A DNA stretch of 64,000 nucleotides from Neotabrizicola shimadae (GCF_019623905.1 NZ_CP069370.1:2232001-2296000), one strand, 5' to 3'. Counted from the stretch's first letter, positions 22,309-32,234 are shown. The notes: generated from the sequence alone by a model not told the origin. A program made the numbers and translations.

Positions 22309-23304
22309 ATGTCCTTCCAGAAAGCCTCCGACCTGCTGCGCCTCGCCGAAATGGCCTCGGCCCGCCACTTCGGTATCGGCCTGCAGGAAATCACCGAAGA
22401 ATTCGGCTGCGACCACCGCACCGCGCAGCGCATGACCCGCGCGCTTGAGGACTGCTTTCCCAATGTCGAGACCCTGACCGACGAGCAGCGCCGCAAGTAC
22501 TGGCGGCTGAAGGGCGGCGACGCGCAGCTTCTGAAGGTTCAGGGCATCCGCGACAGCGAGCTTGCCGCGCTGGAACTCGCCATCCGCCGGGCCGAACGCG
22601 ACGGCGTCCAGACAGAGGTGGCCGCGCTGCAAAGCCTGCGTGACCGGCTGCTCGCCACCATGCCGCGCCCCCATGCCCGCCGCGCCGAGGCCGATGCCGA
22701 AACGGTGCTCGAAGCCTATGGCTTCGCCTCGCGCCCCGGCCCGCACGTGAAGGCCGATCCCGTCGTCATCGCAACGGTGGCCGAGGCGCTGAAGGGCTCT
22801 CATCCCCTGGTCATCACCTATGCCGGCGGCAGCGACCCCGGACGCGAACGGGTGCTGGAACCCCACGGCCTGCTGATCGGCACGCGGCGGTATCTGGTGG
22901 CGCGCGAACGCGGCGGCAACGGGCGGCTCCAGCACTTCCGGCTGGACCGCATCCGTTCGGCCCGGATCGAGGCGCAGGCCTTTTCGCGCGATCCCGATTT
23001 CAATCTTGAAGACCACGCCGCCCGCGCCTTCGGCAGCTATCACGACGATGCCGAGCATGGCGAGGTGATCTGGCGCTTCCGCCCCGAGGCCGCGCCGGTG
23101 GCGCGCGAGTTCCAGTTCCACCCCCGGCAAGAGGTGACCGAGGAAGCCGACGGCGCCCTGACCGTGCGCTTCCACGCTTCGGGCCAGCTGGAGATGGCCT
23201 GGCACCTGTATCTCTGGGGCGACAAGGTCGAAGTTCTGGCGCCTGACCGCCTGCGCGATCTGGTTCAGGGCTTCCAGCGGGGCGACTTCCCCGCCCTGCC
23301 CTGA
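22309..23304 (+). CDS. WYL-domain transcriptional regulator
   Basis: A 331-aa protein. The N-terminal helix-turn-helix (IGLQEITEEFGCDHRTAQRMTRALED) is of the HTH_11/YafY type. A WYL ligand-binding domain begins near residue 160 (HPLVITYAGGSDPGRERVLEPHGLL) and ends with a WCX-type C-terminal region (HLYLWGDKVEVLAPDRLRDLV). WYL regulators often sense nucleotides or nucleic acids, but the target here is unknown. It converges on the glycosyltransferase gene with 3 bp between stops. Confidence 0.85.
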   Translation: MSFQKASDLLRLAEMASARHFGIGLQEITEEFGCDHRTAQRMTRALEDCFPNVETLTDEQRRKYWRLKGGDAQLLKVQGIRDSELAALELAIRRAERDGVQTEVAALQSLRDRLLATMPRPHARRAEADAETVLEAYGFASRPGPHVKADPVVIATVAEALKGSHPLVITYAGGSDPGRERVLEPHGLLIGTRRYLVARERGGNGRLQHFRLDRIRSARIEAQAFSRDPDFNLEDHAARAFGSYHDDAEHGEVIWRFRPEAAPVAREFQFHPRQEVTEEADGALTVRFHASGQLEMAWHLYLWGDKVEVLAPDRLRDLVQGFQRGDFPALP

Positions 23305-23307
23305 CCG

Positions 23308-24357
23308 TCAGCTCGCATCCAGCCGCGCCCGCTCTGCCGCCCAGTCCGGGTCAAGAAAGGGCGCGGGCGCTCCGCTCAGGGCTGCTTCGACCAGCAGATC
23401 AAGCCGTTGGCGCGCGGCGGCATGGGACATGAACCGCCCCGCCAGCCGCCGCCCGGCCTCGCCCAGCCTTTCGGCCAGCGCCGGATCGCGGCGCAACCGC
23501 TGCACCGCATCCGCCAGCGCGGCATCGTCGCCCAGGGGCACGACCAGCCCGTTCACCCCGTCCAGCACATAGTCGGCAATCTGCGGCGCGGCCGATACGA
23601 CCAGCGGTCGCCCTAAATGCATGGCTGACACCAGCGTGATATGCCCCGCCCCGCGTGAGGCATCCAGAAGCGCCACCACGTTCACTTCGGCCGCCGCCAT
23701 GGCCGAAATGCAGTCTGCCATCGGGATGTCGAACCGCGCCGTCACGCCCGGCGCAGGGTCGGCGGGCAAGCCGGCATAGGCGGGGGCCACGATCAGGCCG
23801 CTCAGCCCCAAGCCGGTCGCAAGCCGCAGGAAGGCCGCCCAGTCGCGGTTGTTCCGGCCCACCATGCACAGTTCAACGGGCGCGACCGGGGCACCGGGCG
23901 CGGGAAGGTCATAGCCCCAATGCGCAAAGGCAAAGCGATCCGCCGGAATGCCATGCAGCGCGCTGAACTGCCCGGCCTCGGCCACCGAATGCACGACAAC
24001 CAGCCGCAGCCGCCGGAAGATGCGGTCGATCAGCCCGTCCAGCGGGCGAAAGCCAAAGTGCAGAAGCCGCCGCGACTGGTTCATCGCCACCGAGACCAGC
24101 ACCACCCCGGACCGCATCCCGAACCACAGGCAGGCGAAGAAGGTGCAGTAATATTCGCCCGCAATCACAACCTGGGGCCGGCGCCGCAGCGCCAGCCGCG
24201 CGACGAACAGAAGCCCCGATAACAGGTTCCGCGTGTTGACCATGTAGCCTTCGACACGCAGCCCGCGCCTCTCAAGCGCCGGCAGGGTGAAGGCATCCTC
24301 GGGCAGTGCGGCGTTGCGGTCTCCCGCGTTCAGGCAGATCGCCAGCTTTTCGGCCAT
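23308..24357 (-). CDS. Glycosyltransferase, family 1/4-like
   Basis: A 349-aa GT-B type protein. ATG at 24357 is preceded by GGAGGGCGG. The N-terminal domain has hydrophobic stretches (LLFVARLALRRRPQVVIAG). The C-terminal domain carries the sugar-nucleotide region of GT4 enzymes (ASRGAGHITLVSAMHLGRPLVVSAAPQIADYVLDGVNGLVVPLGD, given here by its key residues GHI, GRP and NGLVVP). Acceptor unknown. No polysaccharide operon surrounds it, so it may act alone. Confidence 0.75.
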   Translation of the reverse strand: MAEKLAICLNAGDRNAALPEDAFTLPALERRGLRVEGYMVNTRNLLSGLLFVARLALRRRPQVVIAGEYYCTFFACLWFGMRSGVVLVSVAMNQSRRLLHFGFRPLDGLIDRIFRRLRLVVVHSVAEAGQFSALHGIPADRFAFAHWGYDLPAPGAPVAPVELCMVGRNNRDWAAFLRLATGLGLSGLIVAPAYAGLPADPAPGVTARFDIPMADCISAMAAAEVNVVALLDASRGAGHITLVSAMHLGRPLVVSAAPQIADYVLDGVNGLVVPLGDDAALADAVQRLRRDPALAERLGEAGRRLAGRFMSHAAARQRLDLLVEAALSGAPAPFLDPDWAAERARLDAS

Positions 24358-24422
24358 GTCCGCCCTCCGCCCGGTTGCCTGCACCCTGCCGAAGCCCCGG
24401 CGCAGGTGCAAGCCCGCCGCGC

Positions 24423-25199
24423 TCAGACCGCCACGGCCTGCGGCAGCACCCAGGGCCCGAACGAAGGCACGGCATTGGCGCGCAGCCGGCAACCATAGGT
24501 CGCCTCCAGCACCTCGTCGCGCAGCACATCGGCCGGCGCGCCCTCAGCCAGCACGCGGCCCCCGGCCATCAGCACCAGACGGTCGGCGAACATCGCGGTC
24601 AGGTTCAGGTCATGCATCACTGCCACCACGCCGCCGCCCGCATCGGCAAAGGCCCGCGCGCGCCGCATCACCTGCAACTGGTGCGCGATGTCCAGCGCCG
24701 CCACCGGCTCGTCCAGGAACAGCCAGCGCGGGCCGGACGGCCCCACCGGCTCCCAGACCTGCGCCAGCGCGCGGGCCAGATGGCCCCGGCTCTGCTCGCC
24801 GCCCGAAAGCTCGGGCAGCGGGCGATGCGCCTTGTCGGCAAGGTCCACCGCGGCCAGCGCCGCCTCGACCACGCCGCCTTGCCCGGCGGCCTCGCCCGCC
24901 TCGTGCCCCATGGCGACGATCTCGCGCAGCGTGAAGGGAAAGGCCACCTGCACCGCCTGCGGCAGCACCGCGCGCAGCCCGGCCAGCCGGCCCGGCGCCG
25001 TGCGTGCCACGTCCAGCCCGTTCAGACGTGCCCGGCCGGGCAGCGGCGCCTCGCCCGTCAGCACTCGCATCAGCGAGGTCTTGCCCGATCCGTTCGGCCC
25101 GGCAATGGCCGTCACATCACCCGCCCGCGCAAAGAAATCCACGCCGCGCAACACCTCGGCCCGGCCCAGGCGCAGGGTGATGCCCTTGGCCTCCAGCAT
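24423..25199 (-). CDS. hmuV: Heme ABC transporter ATP-binding protein
   Basis: A 258-aa ATPase starting at the ATG at 25199, which overlaps the permease stop (TGATG). Walker A GPNGSGKTS, signature LSGGEQSRGHLARALAQ, Walker B WLFLDEPVAALD and the H-loop VMHDLN are all present. It drives heme import across the inner membrane with HmuT and HmuU. Last gene of hmuSTUV. Confidence 0.93.
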   Translation of the reverse strand: MLEAKGITLRLGRAEVLRGVDFFARAGDVTAIAGPNGSGKTSLMRVLTGEAPLPGRARLNGLDVARTAPGRLAGLRAVLPQAVQVAFPFTLREIVAMGHEAGEAAGQGGVVEAALAAVDLADKAHRPLPELSGGEQSRGHLARALAQVWEPVGPSGPRWLFLDEPVAALDIAHQLQVMRRARAFADAGGGVVAVMHDLNLTAMFADRLVLMAGGRVLAEGAPADVLRDEVLEATYGCRLRANAVPSFGPWVLPQAVAV

Positions 25200-26254
25200 C
25201 AGATCGCCCCTGTCCCGGCCCGGCGCAGCAGGATCCACAGGAAGACCGGCGCCCCAAGAACCGCCGTCACCACGCCGATGGGCAGTTCCGCGGGCGCCAC
25301 GATGCCCCGCGCCACGATATCCGCCGCCGCCAGAAGCGCCCCGCCCAGAAGCGCCGCACGCGGCAAAAGCATCCGGTGACCGGGGCCGGACGCCAGGCGC
25401 AACAGATGCGGCACCACGATGCCCACAAAGGCGATGCCGCCCGACAGCGCCACCGCCGCCCCGGCCGCCGCCGCAGTGGCCAGGATCGCCAGCCGCTTCG
25501 TCCGCTCCACCGGCACGCCCATGTGCTGCGCCGCCGCCTCGCCAAGCGCCAGCGCATCCAGCCCGCGCCCAAGCCGCGGCGCCAGCGCCAGCACCGCCAG
25601 GATCAGGGGCGCCGCCGCGGCCAGCTTCACCCAGCTTGCCCCGGCGAGCGAGCCCATCGACCAGAAGGTCAGGTCGCGCAGCTGCGTGTCGTCGGCCAGA
25701 AAGACCAGCACCCCCGTCGCCGCACCAGCAAGCGCGCCGATGGCGATCCCGGCCAGCAAAAGCGTCGCGACCGAGGTGCGCCCGGCCCGTGTGGCAATGC
25801 GCGCAAGAAGCATCGTCACTGCCCAGCCCCCGGCAAAGGCTGCCATCGGCACCAGCGCCGGGCCGGCCCAGGCGCCCAGGGACCCGCCCAGCACGATGGT
25901 CAGCACCGCACCCAGCCCCGCCCCGGCGCCCACGCCCACCAGCCCCGGATCGGCCAGCGGATTGCGGAACAGCCCCTGCATGAGCCCGCCCGCCACCGCA
26001 AGCGCCGCGCCCACCAGCAACCCCATCGCCAGCCGCGGCAGGCGGATGTCCCACAGGATCACCGCGTCGCGCCGGTCCAGCGCCTCGATCCCCGCCAGCG
26101 CCGGCAGCACCCGCGACAGCGGCACCCCCGCCGCGCCGCTGCCCAGCGACAGGACCGACACGCCCGCCACCAGCGCCACCAGCGCCAGCGTCAGCCCGTC
26201 CGGCCGCAACCAGGGACCACGCAGCGCATCGGGCAGCACCGGCACATCGGCCAT
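25199..26254 (-). CDS. hmuU: Heme ABC transporter permease
   Basis: A 351-aa FecCD/BtuC-family permease with about ten hydrophobic helices. Typical sequences are IRLPRLAMGLLVGAALAVAGGLMQGLFRNPLADPGLVGVGAGAGLG (residues 69-114; key motif RLPR...NPLADP) and VGIVVPHLLRLASGPGHR. The start at 26254 gives the normal family length. It is encoded 1 bp after hmuT. Confidence 0.93.
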   Translation of the reverse strand: MADVPVLPDALRGPWLRPDGLTLALVALVAGVSVLSLGSGAAGVPLSRVLPALAGIEALDRRDAVILWDIRLPRLAMGLLVGAALAVAGGLMQGLFRNPLADPGLVGVGAGAGLGAVLTIVLGGSLGAWAGPALVPMAAFAGGWAVTMLLARIATRAGRTSVATLLLAGIAIGALAGAATGVLVFLADDTQLRDLTFWSMGSLAGASWVKLAAAAPLILAVLALAPRLGRGLDALALGEAAAQHMGVPVERTKRLAILATAAAAGAAVALSGGIAFVGIVVPHLLRLASGPGHRMLLPRAALLGGALLAAADIVARGIVAPAELPIGVVTAVLGAPVFLWILLRRAGTGAI

Positions 26255-26255
26255 C

Positions 26256-27125
26256 TCAGCCGGCCTTCGGATACAGCGCGTCGTGCAGCTTTTCTGCCGC
26301 TTCCGGGGTGCGCGGACCAAAGCCCAGAAGCAGCAGCCCGTCCATCCGCAGGATGCGACCGTCCCGCGCCGCGGGCGTCTCTGCCAGCGCGGGCAGCGCC
26401 AGCACATCGGCGTCCGAAATCGCCATGCTGCCCTCACGGTCCATCATCAGGATCACATCGGGCGCCGCGGCGATCACCGCCTCGTCCGTGACCTGCGCAT
26501 AGCCCTTCACGCCCTCCAGCGCATTCACTCCGCCCGCCAGCGCGATGATGCTGGCGGCCGAGCTTCCCTCGCCCGCCGCCATGATCCGTCCGCCCTGCAG
26601 CGACAGCACGAACAGCACCCGCTTCGGCGCCGTCACCGCCGCCGCCCGCGCCTCTGCCGCCTCCAGCCCCGCGCCCACCTTGTCGGCCAGCGCCGCGCCT
26701 TCTGCCTCCAGGTCCAGCGCCGCAGCCACCGCCTCGATCTTGTCCAGGATGCCCGCGTGATCGGTCGCGCCCGGCATGGCCACATAGGGCACACCCGCCG
26801 CCTTCAGCGCCTCCACCGCCTCGGGCGGGCCGGCATCCGCCTCGGCCAGCACCAGATCCGGCCCCAGCCCCAGCACACCTTCCGCCGAAAGGGCGCGCAG
26901 ATAGCCCACATCGGGCAGATCCATCACCTCCGGCGGCCAGGTCGAGGTGGAATCGCGCCCGACCAGCCGGTCGCCCGCGCCAAGCGCCACCACGATCTCG
27001 GTCACCGACCCGCCAAGCGACACCACGCGGCTTCCGCCATCGGCCAGCGCCACGTCAAAGACCGGCAGCGTCCAAAGCGCCAGCGCCAGACCCAGGTGCA
27101 GCCGACCACAAGTCAGGCGGATCAT
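26256..27125 (-). CDS. hmuT: Periplasmic heme-binding protein
   Basis: A 289-aa class III substrate-binding protein with a Sec signal peptide ending near ALADGG. The fold is recognisable by RVVSLGGSVTEIVVALGAGDRLVGRDSTSTWP, with the conserved Tyr heme ligand region around DVGYLRALSAEGVLGLGPDLVLA. Its ATG overlaps the hmuS stop (ATGA). It delivers heme to HmuUV. Confidence 0.92.
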   Translation of the reverse strand: MIRLTCGRLHLGLALALWTLPVFDVALADGGSRVVSLGGSVTEIVVALGAGDRLVGRDSTSTWPPEVMDLPDVGYLRALSAEGVLGLGPDLVLAEADAGPPEAVEALKAAGVPYVAMPGATDHAGILDKIEAVAAALDLEAEGAALADKVGAGLEAAEARAAAVTAPKRVLFVLSLQGGRIMAAGEGSSAASIIALAGGVNALEGVKGYAQVTDEAVIAAAPDVILMMDREGSMAISDADVLALPALAETPAARDGRILRMDGLLLLGFGPRTPEAAEKLHDALYPKAG

Positions 27126-28162
27126 GCCGGCACCTCCTCGCGGCGCGGCAGGCTGGCCGCCAGCGCCTCCCAGGCACTGGAATCCCCGTCCTTGCGCCAG
27201 CCGAAGATCTGCAGGATCAGCTCGCCCGCCGCGTCGAAAGCCTCCACGCTGACCGCCGGGCCGGTGCGGGTGGGCTTCGTCACCCAGAACACCTCGGCCA
27301 CCTTGTCGGCCCGCAGATGCAGGTTGAACCGCGCATCCATCACGTTGATCCAGGGCCCCATCGGCACGATCTTCTCGACCGGGCCGGAGTGAATCTGGAT
27401 GCACCCCCGGTTGCCCACGAAGATCATCACCGGCACCGCCGCCGCCGAAGCGCCGTTCAGAAGCGCCGTTACCGCATCCCGCGCCAGCGGCCGCGCATGG
27501 GCCTCGCCCACCATGCGATAGGCCCCAAGACGGTTCATCCCCAACCGCTTCACCAGAGCCAGGAACTGGTGTGTGTCGGTCATGCGGTCCCAGGCCTCGC
27601 GCAGGTCGCCCGCTCTCGCGGTGTCGCCCTTCGCCGGCTCCACCGCTGCCCGCGCCCCGACCGTCACCGCCGCGCCCTGGTCCGCGAGCCGCAGCTCAGC
27701 CACGAGCCGGTCGAAGGCCGCCACGTCGCTTTCGGGCTTCAGGTGAACCTTGTGCACCGCGTCGCCCGCCGCATCGAACACCTGCAGGCTGCGCTTCACG
27801 CCCTCGTCCCCCGCATCCTCGACCGCGAAGGCATGGACCCAGTGCGAAGGGAAGATTCGCAAGTCGATCTCGTGCCCCAGCACCATCGAGGCGTGGTGCC
27901 CACCCCGGTAATCCAGATAGGTCCCGCGCCGTTCATGCACGCAATGCTCGTTGCGCGTCAGCGCCATCACGTCGCCAAGCGCCTCCAGCCCCGCCACCAG
28001 CCGGTCCGGGTCGGCCGAAATCCGGGTCACGCCGCGCCCGGCATGGGCCGCCACCAGCTCGGCCTCGGAAATACCAAGGCTCTCGGCCAGGTCACGCGCC
28101 CGCAGGCGGGGTTTGTCGGCGCGCGCGGCGCGGATGGCTTCGGCAGTCAGGGTTCCGCTCAT
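27122..28162 (-). CDS. hmuS: Hemin-degrading/heme-trafficking factor
   Basis: A 346-aa cytoplasmic protein of the HemS/HmuS/ChuX superfamily with two repeated halves. The proposed axial His region is in the first half (VMALTRNEHCVHERRG). A GCIQIHSGPVEKI segment in the second half matches the conserved HemS fold. First gene of hmuSTUV. The outer-membrane heme receptor and a TonB system are not nearby. Transcription probably starts in the 280-bp gap shared with the divergent nuclease gene; no Fur or Irr box was recognised there. Confidence 0.9.
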   Translation of the reverse strand: MSGTLTAEAIRAARADKPRLRARDLAESLGISEAELVAAHAGRGVTRISADPDRLVAGLEALGDVMALTRNEHCVHERRGTYLDYRGGHHASMVLGHEIDLRIFPSHWVHAFAVEDAGDEGVKRSLQVFDAAGDAVHKVHLKPESDVAAFDRLVAELRLADQGAAVTVGARAAVEPAKGDTARAGDLREAWDRMTDTHQFLALVKRLGMNRLGAYRMVGEAHARPLARDAVTALLNGASAAAVPVMIFVGNRGCIQIHSGPVEKIVPMGPWINVMDARFNLHLRADKVAEVFWVTKPTRTGPAVSVEAFDAAGELILQIFGWRKDGDSSAWEALAASLPRREEVPA

Positions 28163-28442
28163 GCGGCACGGTCCTTTCACAATCGGGTGCAAGGCGCGTG
28201 TCTGGCAAGCCGCCCTCATCGGGGGCCGAACGCTGGCGGCGCGATCGACAGTCAGTCCGGGCCACGCCCGGAACCTGCCGACATCTTCGGCCAAACTCCT
28301 AGCCGCCTTTTCCTGAGCGTTCAAGTCGGGAAAGGCGACCCTTGACGCCCCGCCCCCCGCCACACACCCTGCCGGACAGGATTTGCCACCCTTGCAGGCG
28401 AAGCATCCCGCCAAAGCCCGATTCTACACCCGCGAGTGCCCC

Positions 28443-29579
28443 GTGACCGAGTTCCGATTCCTCCACACCGCCGATCTTCATCTGGGCCGCCGTTTTGGTG
28501 CCCTGCCAGAGGATCTGCGCGGCCGCCTCGTCGAGGCGCGCCACGCCCTTCTGCCCAACCTGTCCCAGGCCGCAGCCCGCTTCGGGGCGGGCCATATCCT
28601 GCTGGCCGGCGACACTTTCGATTCGGAAACCCCCTCCGATCCCGTCTGGCGCCAGGCCCTTGTCGCCATGGGGGCGGCGCCCGACCTTCACTGGTGGATC
28701 ATCCCCGGCAACCACGACAGCCTGGCCGCAGAGTCGCTCTGGTCGCGGCTGGCGCAGCACGCGCCAGCCAATGTCCATCTGCTCACCGAGGCCCGGCCCG
28801 TCCAGATCGCCCCCGGCGTCACGCTGCTGCCCTGCCCGCTGCCGCGCCGCTATCCCGGCCGTGACTTGACCGCCTGGATGGCCGAGGCCGAAACCCCACC
28901 CGGTCAGGTCCGCATCGGCCTGGCCCATGGCGCAATCCGCGACTTCTCCTCCGATGGCAGCGGGGCGGATGGGATCATCCCGCCCGACCGCGCCGCGACC
29001 GCCCGGCTGGACTACCTCGCGCTTGGCGACTGGCATGGCCGGATCGAGGTGAACCCGCGCACCTTCTACCCCGGCACGCCCGAACGCGACGCCGCCCATC
29101 CCGATGCCCGCGGCACCTGCCTCGCCGTCACCCTGCCCGCGCCCGGCGCCTTGCCAGTGGTCGAAACCCTCTTCACGGGCCGGTTCCAATGGACCGAGGA
29201 CTCGCTAGCCCTCCTGCCCGGCCAGGATGCCGCCGCCCTTCTGGCCGACCGCCTGCCGGCCGACCGACCCGCCCGGCGCGACCAGCTTCTGCGCCTGCGC
29301 GTGACGGGCCGCGCCACGCTTTCGGAACGCGCCGCGCTGGCCGAAGCCGTGGCCGCCGCCGCGCCCGATTTCGCGGCGCTGGACCTCGACCTTGCCGCGC
29401 TCGACACCGAGGTCGAAGCCGCAGACCTGGACGAGATCGACCGCGCCGGCGCCCTGCGCCTGGCCGCCGAACGCCTGCGCGCCGCCGCAGATGACCCCGC
29501 CCGAGCGGAAGGCGCGCGCCGCATCTCTGCTGCCGCGCTCAACCGGCTCTTCGGCTACCTGCGCGAGGACCGGGCATGA
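28443..29579 (+). CDS. SbcD/YhaO-like DNA repair exonuclease
   Basis: A 378-aa calcineurin-type metallophosphoesterase starting at GTG 28443. Metal motifs are DLHLG near the N terminus (ADLHLGRRFG), LLAGDTFD, GNHDS and LALGDWHGRIE, in the SbcD/Mre11 order. The start of the next gene overlaps its stop, and that gene encodes an SbcC-type ATPase, so the two probably form a nuclease complex that processes DNA ends. It is shorter and simpler than E. coli SbcD, closer to YhaO. Confidence 0.85.
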   Translation: MTEFRFLHTADLHLGRRFGALPEDLRGRLVEARHALLPNLSQAAARFGAGHILLAGDTFDSETPSDPVWRQALVAMGAAPDLHWWIIPGNHDSLAAESLWSRLAQHAPANVHLLTEARPVQIAPGVTLLPCPLPRRYPGRDLTAWMAEAETPPGQVRIGLAHGAIRDFSSDGSGADGIIPPDRAATARLDYLALGDWHGRIEVNPRTFYPGTPERDAAHPDARGTCLAVTLPAPGALPVVETLFTGRFQWTEDSLALLPGQDAAALLADRLPADRPARRDQLLRLRVTGRATLSERAALAEAVAAAAPDFAALDLDLAALDTEVEAADLDEIDRAGALRLAAERLRAAADDPARAEGARRISAAALNRLFGYLREDRA

Positions 29580-32173
29580 GACTGGTTTCCGTCACCCTCG
29601 CCAATGTCCGCCGCTTCACCGATCCCGTGCAGATCCTGGGGGTCGGGCCTGGGCTCAACGTGCTTTCCGCCGCCAACGAACAGGGCAAGTCCACGCTGTT
29701 CGATGCGCTCCACGCGGTGTTCTTCCTCCCACACCGCGCCAAGGGGAAAGAGATCAAGGCACTGCGCCCCCATTCAGGCGGCAATCCCGAAGTCACGGTC
29801 GAAATCGACCTGCCCGAAGGCCGCCACCGCATCACGAAACGCTGGATGGGGCGCGAGACCGCTACGGTCCACCGCGACGGCCAGCTTGTCGCCCAGGCCG
29901 ATGCCGCCGAGGATTTCATCGCCCGTCTGATGACGGCCGACAGCGACGCAGGCCCCGCCGGGCTTCTCTGGGTCCGCCAGGGCCTGACCCGGCTGGAGGA
30001 TGACGCCGGCACCGCGACCGAACGCGAAAAGGCCCGCGCCAACCGCCGCGGCCTGATGACCTCGGTGGCAGGCGAGGTGGACGAACTCACCGGCGGCCGC
30101 CGCATGGACCGCGCGCTCCACCGCTGCCGCGAGGATCTGGCGCAATACCTCACCGCCTCCGGCCGCCCGCTGAAGGGCGGCCCGCTGGCCCTGGCCGAAG
30201 CCGCGGTGGAAGACCTCACCGCCCGCAAGGCCGAACTGGACAGCACCGCCCGGACGCTGGCCGATGGCATCGCCCGCCGCCTCGACCTGCGCCGCACCCT
30301 TGCCGAGTTGACCGAGCCCGAAGCCGCCGCCGCCCGCAAGGCGCGACTGGACGAAGCTCGCGCCCGGCACGAAGCCGCCGAACGCCACGCCGGCGCGCTG
30401 GAGCAGGCCGATGCCCGCCTCCGCGCCGCCGATCTGGCGCAGCGCAACGCGACCGACCGGCTCGCCGCCCTCAACCGCGCCCGCACCGAGGCCGACGCCG
30501 CCGCCCGCGCCGCTGCACAGGCCCGCGCCGCCGCCAGCGCCGCCCGCATCGCACGCGAAGAGGCCGAGGCCGCCCTCGCCCCGTTGGCGACAGGGCTCGC
30601 AGAGGCCCGCAAGGCCCGGCAAGAAGCCGAGGCGCTGCACCACCGCGCCACCGCCGCCGCGCTGGTCAAGGCCAACGCCCACCGCCGCGCCGAGCTGCAA
30701 TCCCGTCTCGACACCGCCCGCGCGCTCCTGGCCGACCGCACCGCCCTCGCCCGCGCCGCCGCCACCGGCCCCGATGCCAAGGCCCTGGCCGAGATGGAGA
30801 AACTCGCCCAGGCGCTCGACATCCAGCGCGGCCTGCGCGACCGTTCCGCCCCGCATCTGCACTTCCGCCACGACGGCCCCGCCCGCGTGCAGCAAAACGG
30901 CCAGCCCCTCGCCGCCGACGCCATCCTCGCCGTCACCGAACCCGCGACCTTCGACCTGCCGGGCCTCGGCCAGCTCACCGTCACCCCCGGCTCTTCCACC
31001 AGCGGCGCCGGGCTCGACAAGGCCGCCAGCGACCTTGCCGCCGCCCTCTCCCGCCTCGGCCAGCCCGATCTCGACACCGCCCGCGCCGCCGCGACCGCCC
31101 GCGCCACCGCCCAAGCTGCCCTCTCCGACCTCGACAGCCGGCTCAAGCTCCTCGCCCCCGACGGCCTCGCCCGGCTGGAGGCCGACCTCGCCGCTCTGCC
31201 CGCCGCAGCAGCGGATCCGGCGGACCTCCCCGACCCCGCCACCGCCGCCGCCGCGCTGAAATCGGCCACCGACCGCCTGACCCAGGCCGAAGCCGCCGCC
31301 GAGGCCGCCCGCACCCGGCTCGACCACCTGCGCGAGGCCGACACCCGCGCCGCCGTCCTGGCCGACGCCGCCGCCACCGCCGAGGCCAAGGCCCGCGCCG
31401 CCCTGGCCGTCGACAGCCCCGAGGCCGAGGCCGCGCTCCTTGCCGATCTCGCCACCGCCCGCCAGTCGCGCGACGCGGCATTGGCCGAACGCGACAGCCT
31501 CGCCGCCGCCGCCCCCGACCGCGCCGCCGTCGCCGCCGCGCTGGCCCGCGCCACCTCGGTCGCCACCGGCGCCGAGGATGACATCCGCAAGGCCGAACTC
31601 GAACTCGCCCGGCTGGACAGCGAAATCGCGCTCCGCTCCGGCGAAGGCGTGCTGGAGGACCTCGCCGACACCGCCGCCCGGCTCCAGGCCGCTGAAGCCC
31701 GCCTCGCCGCCACCCGCACCGAGGTCGAGGTGCTGAAGGAACTCGCCGCCGCGCTGGAAGCCGCCCGCAACGAGGCGCGCGACCGCTACCTCGAACCCGT
31801 GATGGCCGAACTTCGCCCGCTCCTGCGCGCGCTCTGGCCCGATGCCGAGCTTCACTTCGACGGCGAAAGCCTGCTGCCCACGCGCCTTGTCCGCGGCGGC
31901 ACGGAAGAGGATCTCGACGTCCTCTCCGGCGGCACGCAGGAACAGGTGGCGCTGCTCGTCCGCCTGGCCTTCGCGCGCCTTCTGGCCAAACGCGGCCGGC
32001 CCGCGCCCGTGATCCTGGACGATGCGCTGATCTTCACAGACGACGACCGCATCGAAAAGATGTTCGACGCCCTGACCGCGCTCGCCGCCGACCAGCAGAT
32101 CCTCGTCCTCACCTGCCGCCAGCGCGCCTTCCGCGACCTTGGCGGCACCCGGCTCGCCCTCTCGCCGCCCTGA
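29576..32173 (+). CDS. SbcC/YhaN-like SMC-family ATPase
   Basis: An 865-aa protein with a split ATPase. The N-terminal Walker A is SAANEQGKSTLFDALHAVFF. The C-terminal signature is LSGGTQEQVALLVRLAFARLL, with Walker B VILDDALIFTDDDR. Between them lies a long Ala/Arg/Glu-rich coiled coil (roughly residues 190-760). A central non-coiled segment at about 430-480 (HLHFRHDGPARVQQNG) probably replaces the zinc hook, since no CxxC is seen there. It should pair with the preceding phosphoesterase in DNA-end processing. Confidence 0.85.
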   Translation: MRLVSVTLANVRRFTDPVQILGVGPGLNVLSAANEQGKSTLFDALHAVFFLPHRAKGKEIKALRPHSGGNPEVTVEIDLPEGRHRITKRWMGRETATVHRDGQLVAQADAAEDFIARLMTADSDAGPAGLLWVRQGLTRLEDDAGTATEREKARANRRGLMTSVAGEVDELTGGRRMDRALHRCREDLAQYLTASGRPLKGGPLALAEAAVEDLTARKAELDSTARTLADGIARRLDLRRTLAELTEPEAAAARKARLDEARARHEAAERHAGALEQADARLRAADLAQRNATDRLAALNRARTEADAAARAAAQARAAASAARIAREEAEAALAPLATGLAEARKARQEAEALHHRATAAALVKANAHRRAELQSRLDTARALLADRTALARAAATGPDAKALAEMEKLAQALDIQRGLRDRSAPHLHFRHDGPARVQQNGQPLAADAILAVTEPATFDLPGLGQLTVTPGSSTSGAGLDKAASDLAAALSRLGQPDLDTARAAATARATAQAALSDLDSRLKLLAPDGLARLEADLAALPAAAADPADLPDPATAAAALKSATDRLTQAEAAAEAARTRLDHLREADTRAAVLADAAATAEAKARAALAVDSPEAEAALLADLATARQSRDAALAERDSLAAAAPDRAAVAAALARATSVATGAEDDIRKAELELARLDSEIALRSGEGVLEDLADTAARLQAAEARLAATRTEVEVLKELAAALEAARNEARDRYLEPVMAELRPLLRALWPDAELHFDGESLLPTRLVRGGTEEDLDVLSGGTQEQVALLVRLAFARLLAKRGRPAPVILDDALIFTDDDRIEKMFDALTALAADQQILVLTCRQRAFRDLGGTRLALSPP

Positions 32174-32234
32174 TCCGCCACGGCCCTTGCCGCACCCGCC
32201 TCCCCGGCGCTACCGTCCGGGCGGGAGGAACGCA

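Noticed and set aside
29539-31770. 743-codon open frame on the minus strand opposite the SbcC-like gene
   Set aside because: A low-complexity Ala/Arg/Ser translation that mirrors the coiled-coil gene; no start context or motif.
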